A stretch of DNA of 24,805 nt from a virus: positions 1 to 24,805 of the IMG/VR virus record IMGVR_UViG_3300044641_007443; one strand, written 5' to 3'. Of this stretch, positions 18,972 to 24,805 are shown piece after piece (within the stretch, counting starts at the first letter, position 1; each line of letters begins with the position of its first letter). Below the pieces are notes generated by a model. That model was not told the origin of the DNA, did not search any database, and worked only from the letters and a program-made list of their open reading frames with translations. The translations under genes were made by a program, and so were the position numbers.

Positions 18972-19502
18972 TCATGCTGTTGCGCGGCCGCGCTCGAAGA
19001 GCCGCTGCGATTCGTCTCGGACCTGCTCGACGCGCCTACCCCAGCCCTTGCCAAAGGTCGGCCAGGTGTCGAGCCGCTGGAGGAACTCCAGTCGAAGATC
19101 GCTCATGCGGCCGATCAGGTACAGGGGGTCGGCATAGCGTATGGCCGCAAGGGTCTTGGGACCGATCGACCCGTCGGCCGGGACGCTGGCCGCCTCCTGG
19201 AGGATCTTGGCCGCCCTGCCCGAGCCGCTGTTGACCGCGATGTCAAAGGCGCAATGGTCGACGCCCGGGGGCAACTCGTCGGCCTGCACCCTCTCCCAGT
19301 AGAGCTTCCGGTAGATCGCATCGCGATGCTCGGCTGGCATGTTGCGCAGCTCGTCCTTGGTCGCCGGCCTGCCGAGCCAGTTCGAGTAGGTCCTCAAGGT
19401 CACGCCCTGCATGGTGGCGCCGCCGGGATCGAGAGGATGGTCGCTCCACCCGCCCTCGTGCATGAGGACGAGCTTCAGGCTATCGTCGAACATCTCGCGC
19501 AT
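18972..19502 (-). CDS. Endolysin, GH108-type N-acetylmuramidase
   Basis: The 176-aa protein (from ATG 19502; GTG 19505 is one codon longer) starts MREMFDDSLKLVLMHEGGWS and continues DHPLDPGGATMQGVT, the GH108 signature with catalytic Glu16. The middle has YRKLYWERVQADELPPGVD and FDIAVNSGSGRAAKILQ. The C-terminal half (DGSIGPKTLAAI) is a peptidoglycan-binding domain of the type paired with GH108. No signal peptide is visible, so it should need the holin just upstream. TGATG overlap with that gene. It is the last gene of the lysis block. Confidence 0.9.
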   Translation of the reverse strand: MREMFDDSLKLVLMHEGGWSDHPLDPGGATMQGVTLRTYSNWLGRPATKDELRNMPAEHRDAIYRKLYWERVQADELPPGVDHCAFDIAVNSGSGRAAKILQEAASVPADGSIGPKTLAAIRYADPLYLIGRMSDLRLEFLQRLDTWPTFGKGWGRRVEQVRDESQRLFERGRATA

Positions 19503-20020
19503 CACTTCTTCTCCGCAAGCATGGCTGTCTTTTGCTGGCTCGAAGACGACGAGCCGAAATAGTAGGCAATCACCTGCTCGGCCTTTGCCGACACGAAGCC
19601 GATGAGCGTCCCGACTGTCGTTGCCATCAACGGGTCCTTCATTCCCTCGACGACGCCCAGCAGGACCATGAAGACCGTCGCCATGAAGCCGCAGACGATG
19701 ACGCCAGCAAGGATCCGCGGCATCCAGTCCCTGACCTGGGCTTCGCGCTTGCGAGCGCTGTCGCGGTCTCCCGCGGCGATCTTGTCGAGGTCGATGTCGA
19801 GTTCGCGCATGCGGATGGCGAAGTCGTTGTCGGCGACCTTGAGCGCCAGCAGCTGCTCGGGCGTCGCCTGCTTGAGGGCCTTCTCGACGTCACGCTCGCT
19901 GGCGTCGGGCGCAAGGCCAAGGGCATTGCCGATGACCTGCATGGCCATGCCCCCGATGGGGCCGCCGATCGCCGACGCAATCGTCGGGGCGACGGCGCCA
20001 ACGATCTTCAGGATGTCCAT
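19502..20020 (-). CDS. Holin, 3TM/GTA-type
   Basis: I start at ATG 20020 (TGATG overlap); the frame is open much further upstream but that part is shadow. The 172-aa product has a Gly/Ala-rich N-terminus (IVGAVAPTIASAIGGPIGGM), a charged helix, and two strong membrane segments, RILAGVIVCGFMATVFMVLL and about residues 138-158 (LMATTVGTLIGFV). It ends with YYFGSSSSSQQKTAMLAEKK, typical of the holin family linked to gene-transfer-agent release. It lets the endolysin cross the inner membrane. Confidence 0.8.
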   Translation of the reverse strand: MDILKIVGAVAPTIASAIGGPIGGMAMQVIGNALGLAPDASERDVEKALKQATPEQLLALKVADNDFAIRMRELDIDLDKIAAGDRDSARKREAQVRDWMPRILAGVIVCGFMATVFMVLLGVVEGMKDPLMATTVGTLIGFVSAKAEQVIAYYFGSSSSSQQKTAMLAEKK

Positions 20021-20250
20021 CACTTCCTCCTCAGCATCAGGATCACGGAGATCTTCTGGCGCAGCCGGATGAGGTCGTTGTCGAGCATGCGGATGCGATC
20101 GATGAGCGCGATCAGGGTCGTGCTGGCGTCGGAAAGGACAGGCTTGACGATCGACGTTGCCCATTTCCAGACGTAGTAGATGAGGTAGGCCATGCCCACG
20201 GCCGCCACGATTGGGAAGCCGTACTGTCCAATCGCGCCAGCCAGGTCCAT
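20020..20250 (-). CDS. Small membrane protein, holin-like (76 aa), paralogue of next gene
   Basis: The N-terminal membrane segment (GFPIVAAVGMAYLIYYVWKW, residues 11-30) is followed by an amphipathic helix with heptads (LSDASTTLIALIDRIRMLDN) and a basic end (MLRRK). GFPI at a membrane start followed by a helix resembles BhlA/UviB-type holin-like proteins. It is recognisably related to the protein encoded just upstream (20250-20537). It may be an antiholin or auxiliary holin. Overlaps on both sides are TGATG. Confidence 0.65.
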   Translation of the reverse strand: MDLAGAIGQYGFPIVAAVGMAYLIYYVWKWATSIVKPVLSDASTTLIALIDRIRMLDNDLIRLRQKISVILMLRRK

Positions 20251-20537
20251 CAGTCCTTCCTCGCGTCTTGCTTGCCGTCCGCACGCGCCACGCGATCGAT
20301 ATCCGGCTCGACATCCAGCGCAGTCGATATGAGAAGGTCGATGCGCAGGATGTCGTGGTTCATCGTGGCGACACGGTTGTCTAGCGCAGCAATGATTCCG
20401 GTGAGATTGCGTATGCTGCTGTCTACGCCGGCCAGGATGAACTTGAGCGTCAGGAAGACGAAGCTCCCTGCCCCGATGGCCGATGCGATCGGGAAGCCAA
20501 CGTCAGCGATCAGCCTAAACGCCGCATCGATCGCCAT
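20250..20537 (-). CDS. Small membrane protein, holin-like (95 aa)
   Basis: It has one membrane segment (VGFPIASAIGAGSFVFLTLK, about residues 13-32), then an amphipathic helix (NLTGIIAALDNRVATMNHDI) and an acidic/basic tail (DIDRVARADGKQDARKD). It shares GFPI-A-A-G and the following D-x-L/I-R helix pattern with the 76-aa protein, so the two look like a tandem duplication. Lysis role inferred from position. Confidence 0.65.
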   Translation of the reverse strand: MAIDAAFRLIADVGFPIASAIGAGSFVFLTLKFILAGVDSSIRNLTGIIAALDNRVATMNHDILRIDLLISTALDVEPDIDRVARADGKQDARKD

Positions 20538-20538
20538 A

Positions 20539-20814
20539 TCAGGTCCCCGGGGACTTCCAGCGCCAATGCGTGCCAGTCGAGTTCACGCAGGCGATGCCTC
20601 GCGTCACCAGCGTTGCTATTGTCCAGGTCGCGCCACTTGCCGAGACAAACAGCAAAAGCACCATGCCGGCATTGATGCGGCCAGCTTCCACCAGCTCCTC
20701 GCCGTACTCGGCAGCCAGCGATTCCTTGAGCTGCTCGACCGGCATGCAGGTCTCGCGCTCGATCGGCGACGCCGCCAGCGCCATGGCAAGCAGCGGCGCC
20801 GCTGCGATCGTCAT
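20539..20814 (-). CDS. Probable secreted small protein (91 aa)
   Basis: The N-terminus MTIAAAPLLAMALAASPIE is a signal-peptide-like segment. Then come CMPVEQLKESLAAEYGEELV, GRINAGMVLLLFVSASGATW and TIATLVTRGIACVNSTGTHW. A signal peptide, an early Cys-Met-Pro, GxTWTI and a late G-x-AC..W pattern resemble small periplasmic proteins of GC-rich phages whose role is not known. The mature domain has two Cys that could form a disulphide. It is not a classical spanin, but no spanin pair is otherwise visible in the lysis block. Confidence 0.6.
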   Translation of the reverse strand: MTIAAAPLLAMALAASPIERETCMPVEQLKESLAAEYGEELVEAGRINAGMVLLLFVSASGATWTIATLVTRGIACVNSTGTHWRWKSPGT

Positions 20815-21020
20815 CGCAGGAACGGCATGAACTTGACGGCCAGCCCGGTCAGCGCACCAGACAAGCCGCCAACGGCGACAAGCACGCGCCAGCCGCCACC
20901 AGCCGCATCCATCGCGCTGCGCACGGCCTTCAGGTCATCGGCCATCTCGTCGACCTTGCGCGTGAGCGATCCGACCTCTGCCTCGAGCTTGCCAAAATCC
21001 CTTGGCGAGATTTCGCTCAT
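20811..21020 (-). CDS. Coiled-coil plus C-terminal membrane segment (69 aa)
   Basis: From ATG 21020 (ATGA overlap with the upstream gene) the product has a coiled coil (FGKLEAEVGSLTRKVDEMAD, LKAVRSAM) and a C-terminal membrane segment (WRVLVAVGGLSGALTGLAVK). This tail-anchored layout is like XhlA-type lysis accessory proteins. The function is inferred only from layout and position. Confidence 0.65.
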   Translation of the reverse strand: MSEISPRDFGKLEAEVGSLTRKVDEMADDLKAVRSAMDAAGGGWRVLVAVGGLSGALTGLAVKFMPFLR

Positions 21021-21562
21021 GGCGGCCACCCTGCGGTCGCGTCGTAGCTGATGACAGCTTGAGGGTCCGTCAGGGCGTCGATCGCCGCGACATGCGTCTT
21101 CTCGGCGGCAAAGCACGACCTGACATGCGCGCCGACCGCATCGGCCGCCGCGATCAGCTCCAAGGCGCCAAGCGCCGCGAAGCCGTCTGCGAACTTCCAG
21201 TCCGTCGAGTAGGCGGCATTCTCCTTCGCCATGATCCTGGCGCCTATGAGAACGGTGCGCGTGCGCTCGTCGCTAGAGAACCGCTTGCCGCCGACCTCCA
21301 CGCCGGCGTGCTCGTACTCCCAGCGCTTCGCCGCGATCTCAGATTTCTTCTGCTGCTTGAGCTGGTCGAGCGGATGCGGCACGCCTGGCGCGCTGTAGTA
21401 GCGGCCATCGACGACCGGAGGCTCCGGCAGCTCGACAGCGCCGAACTCCAGCCGCTCGCTCGGCGTCAGGAGACGCAGCCAGTTGTCTGGATACTGGATG
21501 CCAGCCATGTCGAACGGCTGGTCGATCATGACGGTCTGGCCGTCTGGAAGAGAAAACCTCAT
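21017..21562 (-). CDS. DUF4376-like / tail-fibre-assembly-type protein (181 aa)
   Basis: The 181-aa protein has an N-terminal tail-related region (MRFSLPDGQTVMIDQPFD, TPSERLEFGAVELPEPPV) and a C-terminal DUF4376-like helical domain: LKQQKKSEIAAKRWEYEHAG, VEVGGKRFSSDERTRTVLIG, WKFADGFAALGALELIAAAD, then AHVRSCFAAE. These proteins are often encoded right after tail fibres and help fold or attach them. It couples by ATGA to the large tail protein upstream and to the coiled-coil gene downstream. Confidence 0.75.
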   Translation of the reverse strand: MRFSLPDGQTVMIDQPFDMAGIQYPDNWLRLLTPSERLEFGAVELPEPPVVDGRYYSAPGVPHPLDQLKQQKKSEIAAKRWEYEHAGVEVGGKRFSSDERTRTVLIGARIMAKENAAYSTDWKFADGFAALGALELIAAADAVGAHVRSCFAAEKTHVAAIDALTDPQAVISYDATAGWPP

Positions 21563-23934
21563 CGTGCCCTCGCGTACTTGAATGGAGCTTCGGCAAACGC
21601 AGCGAATACAAATGTCACACCAGACCCGTTCAAGCCTGATGCGGACACTCGTATTTTGAAGCCATTGGAAAGAACATCAATGGCACGAACGGAAGTGGCA
21701 TAGTTTTCGGCGGCAGCGTCTCCAGCCTCCAGACCACCACCCATTTCGTTGAATGTTTCTCTGACAGTATCGTAGATTCGCCAATCAAGATTTGCGGCCG
21801 TTGCGTCCTTTATCATAATCCAGCGGGGCCTAAATCCGCACCACACAAACGGTCCGTCCGCGCTGGCATTGCCAGTATAGCTACTAAACTTGGAATATCC
21901 GTCAATCTCAGCCCACAGATACGCCACAAAAGAAAATGTATTTCCATTTGTTTCGCTGTTAGTTCCAACACTAAAAACGCTGCTAGTTGGTGCGGTACTA
22001 TTCCACATGGTAGAAGCAGCAGCAAAACCTGCTGTTGAGTTTAAATACATATATCCACTTGCTGGCGAAGCATTTTGATTAACGTGATAGGAGGGCCAGC
22101 CGTTTCCTGTATCCAATCTTTTCACGGTCATAAACTTTGGAATCGCGCCCAAAGAATGTGAAATTGTTCGATTAGTTCCATTTCCGGTATAGGTAACAAT
22201 ATCAAATCCCGGCGTTATACCCTCTTTCCAAGCCCAGTCAACATATGTAGCTGTGTTTGTATTAAGTTGAGCCAGAGAACCAACGGTGTAGCCGTTGCTA
22301 TTGAAAGCCGTCAATCCTGTAGTTTCTGTTGTCTCTCCGGTTGTCGTATTGCTTTCAATTTGTTTTTGAACCCCGCGTACTGAGTCATAAAGCCCATGAT
22401 CTGTCGCCGCGCTGCGGCTCTTGATCCACACGAGGTCCGGCTGGAAGCCCAGCGAAGACACGCTTGCCGTCGCGCCCGTGCCAGTACGCAACGTGGCGTC
22501 CATGTAGAGCGATGGCTTCTTGATCGTCGGGACAGAAAGGTTCGCGGTGTTCAGCGCCTTGAAGCCGGTGGGCGGGGTGTAGCTGAAGGCGCGCTGACCA
22601 AAGTTGGCGCGGCAAGTAACTGTTGACGGGGCGCCGTAGCCCGCCATGTACGGGAACCATGTCGTGCCGGTTAGGCTGGTCCAACGCGGGTCGGTGTTCG
22701 TCGCAGGGTTGGCGGTGCCGCTGGAATTGAACCACGTTCCGTTCTTGCCGACCCACATGGATCCGTTGTCCATGTCCACCGCCACCATGATGATGTCGTT
22801 GGCTGCTGGTTGGCTGGCTGCGGTCCAATTCGTGCCAGCAAGTACAGCTTGGCTAGTGCCGTACTGAACAACGCCACCATTGAACGAATTGAGCCACGAC
22901 CCGAACTGGTAAGTGCGCGTCTCCGCGCTTGAGGCTCCGGTCGTGTTGACCGAGGCGTTGTTGGCAATTCCAAGACCCGTGCCGTAACCAAGCGCGGACA
23001 CCGCGACTTCCCAGTACCACTTCCCCGTTGCAGGAAGTCCAACCGTAGCTCGTATGGCGTGGACATCGGCAGCCGGAACAGCCGCCATGTTGGCCTCGCT
23101 GACCGTAACCGTGCCTTTGTCGATTGGAGACCACACCGGATAGTTGTTCGTCGGCGTGTCGGTCATCTGGTCGAACGTCGTGCCAGCCGTCACCGAGATG
23201 CCGCTGGTCGTGAAGTTGTTGGAGTTGCCCGACGTGTCCTTCACGATCGTCGTGGTCGTCGTTGCGTCCTCGAACTCATGCAGCGAGCCCAGCGTCCCGT
23301 AGGTTCCGGTGTACGCCTTTGGCACCCACACGCCCGTGGTGGCGTCGGTCTGGCCGAACGACGCCGGCGTAAGCTGCTGGCCGTCGATGTAATGGAGCTT
23401 CGCGAGGTGCGCGTCGAGGTATCCGAGCCCGCTGTTCCCGCCGATGTAGTTCACCCGCGCATTAGCGCCGAGATAGGTGTGGCTGTAGTTCAGCGCTGGC
23501 GGCGAGTTGGTCGAGAACGACGTGAGCTCGGTGCCGTTCGCGTAGATGCGGACACGGTTCGCCGCCGTGGCTTGCGTCGTGTCGATCGCGACGACGATGT
23601 GATACCAGGCGCTCGGGTCTCGGAAGACAGCCGTCGTGTCTAGGCGATATTGGATGGTGGTGACCACCTCCAGCACGATGAACTGGTCGGCGCCTGTAAA
23701 CCCGAAGTAGAAGTAGTTTGAGCCGATGTTGTAGGTGCCGAACACCGCCTGACCAGTTCCAAGCTGACCGCGCTTTACCCAGAAACTGAACGTCGCTTTC
23801 TGCGCGCTCCCCGCGGTCGCATTGGTGCGCGCCGCGTTAGCGCTGTTCGACGCACGAAAACGCAGCGAGTTGGCGATCTGGTAGCCAGCGCCAGACGCCA
23901 GCAACAGCGGGTTGGAGGAACCTGGAACGATCAT
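21559..23934 (-). CDS. Large tail/adhesin protein: LamG, SPRY-like and DUF7483-like domains
   Basis: The 791-aa protein, ATG 23934, starts with a LamG/concanavalin-like fold, about residues 20-200 (ATFSFWVKRGQ, AWYHIVVAIDTT, RIYANGTE, AKLHYIDGQQLTP). A SPRY/B30.2-like domain follows, about 300-460 (GKWYWEVAVSALGYGTGLGI, NDIIMVAVDMDNGSMWVGKN). A C-terminal DUF7483-like region from about 465 contains two related repeats: FQPDLVWIKS...LYDSVRG and FRPRWIMIKD...IYDTVRE. Probably a receptor- or glycan-binding tail component. The C-terminal third is much lower in GC than the rest (37-47% in sampled 60-base lines against 70%), indicating exchange. Confidence 0.85.
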   Translation of the reverse strand: MIVPGSSNPLLLASGAGYQIANSLRFRASNSANAARTNATAGSAQKATFSFWVKRGQLGTGQAVFGTYNIGSNYFYFGFTGADQFIVLEVVTTIQYRLDTTAVFRDPSAWYHIVVAIDTTQATAANRVRIYANGTELTSFSTNSPPALNYSHTYLGANARVNYIGGNSGLGYLDAHLAKLHYIDGQQLTPASFGQTDATTGVWVPKAYTGTYGTLGSLHEFEDATTTTTIVKDTSGNSNNFTTSGISVTAGTTFDQMTDTPTNNYPVWSPIDKGTVTVSEANMAAVPAADVHAIRATVGLPATGKWYWEVAVSALGYGTGLGIANNASVNTTGASSAETRTYQFGSWLNSFNGGVVQYGTSQAVLAGTNWTAASQPAANDIIMVAVDMDNGSMWVGKNGTWFNSSGTANPATNTDPRWTSLTGTTWFPYMAGYGAPSTVTCRANFGQRAFSYTPPTGFKALNTANLSVPTIKKPSLYMDATLRTGTGATASVSSLGFQPDLVWIKSRSAATDHGLYDSVRGVQKQIESNTTTGETTETTGLTAFNSNGYTVGSLAQLNTNTATYVDWAWKEGITPGFDIVTYTGNGTNRTISHSLGAIPKFMTVKRLDTGNGWPSYHVNQNASPASGYMYLNSTAGFAAASTMWNSTAPTSSVFSVGTNSETNGNTFSFVAYLWAEIDGYSKFSSYTGNASADGPFVWCGFRPRWIMIKDATAANLDWRIYDTVRETFNEMGGGLEAGDAAAENYATSVRAIDVLSNGFKIRVSASGLNGSGVTFVFAAFAEAPFKYARAR

Positions 23935-23938
23935 GACG

Positions 23939-24805
23939 TCACTTCACGTCGTTGATGAGCGAGGCCGTGATCCGGCTGGCGCTCTCGACGTAGTAGACCA
24001 GGACGTCCACCGCGCTGGCGGTCGTGGTCAGCGTCGGCGCCGTGCCTCCGGCAAACTTCCAGTTCGATCCATACGCCAGCGTGCGCGAACCGGTGCTGTC
24101 CTGCGTGATGACGATGGAACCGCTCTGGCCCGCGGTCAGGTTGGTCGGGTTTGCAAGCGTGCGGTTTCCACCAATGGTGAGGCTGAAATTGTTGGCTAGC
24201 GCGAAGTTCGGCGTGATCGTCGCCCCATCGGTGAGGGCCGAAATCGATCCGCGTTGCGCAGCCGTGAACGAGTTCGCATCTGCCAACCCTGCAACGGCAA
24301 GCGCAGTCCTGGCGGTTGAGGCCGTCGTGCTGCCGGTGCCGCCATTGGCGACTGGCACGGTCGCGTTGGGGGCGCCGTTTGCGCGGCTGTACCACTCGCA
24401 GCGCCAGTTGCCGGTCCCCAGCGAACGGAACCCAGCCACGTCGCCAGCTGCAGTCGTGATTGACGCTCCACCAGGAAGGATCAGAGACGTCGCGTTGTGG
24501 GTCAGCGTCAGGATGTCGTCGAACTTCAGGACGCGATGCAGGCCAGCAGCCACGGTGCCGAGGGCATTGATCGTCGTGGTGCCGCTGACCGTGAGGTACT
24601 CGGCCGCGACGGCACCGATGTCGATCGTGGATGCCGACGCGATGCTCGACGCTGCCGTAAGCGACGAGATCGAGGATGCGGACGTTGCGGCGGAACTCGC
24701 CGACGTAGCCGCAGCAGTTGCCGATGTTGCCGCGGCACTAGCCGACGTCGAGGCAGCGCTTGCAGATGCAGATGCGTTGGTCGCGTAGGTTTGGGCGCTC
24801 GAGAT
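23939..24805 (-). CDS. Tail fibre protein, N-terminus cut by window edge
   Basis: On the minus strand the frame is open from 24805 to a stop at 23939, so about 288 C-terminal residues are visible; a GTG at 24553 is internal. The part at the edge is an Ala/Ser/Thr-rich repeat (units like SASAAATSA, about residues 10-45 of the visible part), the linker typical of podovirus tail fibres. A short segment LTVSGTTTINAL follows, then VLKFDDILTLTHNATSLILP and beta-rich repeats (GGTGSTTASTARTALAVAGL). The tip ends ASRITASLINDVK. It lies 4 bases upstream of the large tail protein. Confidence 0.8.
   Translation of the reverse strand: MSSAQTYATNASASASAASTSASAAATSATAAATSASSAATSASSISSLTAASSIASASTIDIGAVAAEYLTVSGTTTINALGTVAAGLHRVLKFDDILTLTHNATSLILPGGASITTAAGDVAGFRSLGTGNWRCEWYSRANGAPNATVPVANGGTGSTTASTARTALAVAGLADANSFTAAQRGSISALTDGATITPNFALANNFSLTIGGNRTLANPTNLTAGQSGSIVITQDSTGSRTLAYGSNWKFAGGTAPTLTTTASAVDVLVYYVESASRITASLINDVK

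Noticed and set aside
24024-24788. 254-codon plus-strand frame over the tail fibre
   Set aside because: It is antisense to the beta-rich tail fibre frame that is open to the window edge; its repeats mirror the Ala/Ser linker.
1-24805. Insertion sequences or transposases
   Set aside because: No transposase motifs or terminal inverted repeats with target duplication were seen; the only recombinase is the phage integrase.

Overview
The window is about 24.8 kb of a GC-rich temperate bacteriophage genome. A T7-type head-tail connector (portal), a two-domain large terminase, Ala/Ser-rich tail-fibre sequence, a GH108-type endolysin and a tyrosine integrase point to a temperate short-tailed (podovirus-like) phage. 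The host is probably a GC-rich proteobacterium. An alphaproteobacterium is my best guess, from the 3TM/GTA-type holin, the GH108 lysin and a tRNA-Thr(GGT) attachment site, but the sequence does not prove it.

Layout: (1) 1-4755, minus strand: packaging and head genes, running from a TerS-like protein through three small proteins to TerL, a possible papain-like protein, two small proteins and the portal, which is cut by the left edge. (2) 4756-5457: a 0.7-kb gene-free divergent region with a candidate late promoter, an operator-like palindrome, a G-quadruplex-prone leader and a cluster of TTC-loop hairpins. (3) 5458-7804, plus: isolated genes, each with an AGAGGAGA-like ribosome site and mostly ended by strong terminators (a SLOG/DUF2493 protein, a 67-aa protein, SSB-1), with a structured gene-free stretch between. 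(4) 7883-11431, plus: six tightly coupled genes (a hidden 48-aa membrane peptide, a second SLOG-like protein, a multi-TM protein, a 91-aa protein, a DUF932 protein, a ParB-like protein). (5) 11419-13333: immunity region with a divergent CI-like/Cro-like pair, a second HTH protein, a DUF1064 nuclease-like protein and a winged-helix protein. (6) 13386-18751, plus: recombination operon (YqaJ exonuclease, Rad52/Sak-like annealing protein, SSB-2), small proteins, excisionase-like protein and integrase. (7) 18752-18971: attP, carrying the 3' half of a tRNA-Thr(GGT) gene flanked by GTGGGGG arm-type repeats. (8) 18972-24805, minus: endolysin, 3TM holin, several small membrane or secreted proteins, a tail-fibre-assembly-like protein, a large LamG/SPRY-like tail protein and a tail fibre cut by the right edge.

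How it fits together: both edges lie inside minus-strand structural genes, so on a circular or permuted genome the two late blocks would be one long late operon (packaging, head, tail, fibre, lysis). An intact attP with phage genes on both sides means this is the free (virion or circular) form, not an integrated prophage. The repressor region contains 14-bp palindromes (CTGCA-N4-TGCAG). The same motif recurs upstream of the 7883 operon, upstream of the recombination operon and, in degenerate form, over the -10 of the candidate terS promoter. This suggests one dispersed repressor regulon. No polymerase, helicase or primase is recognisable in the window.
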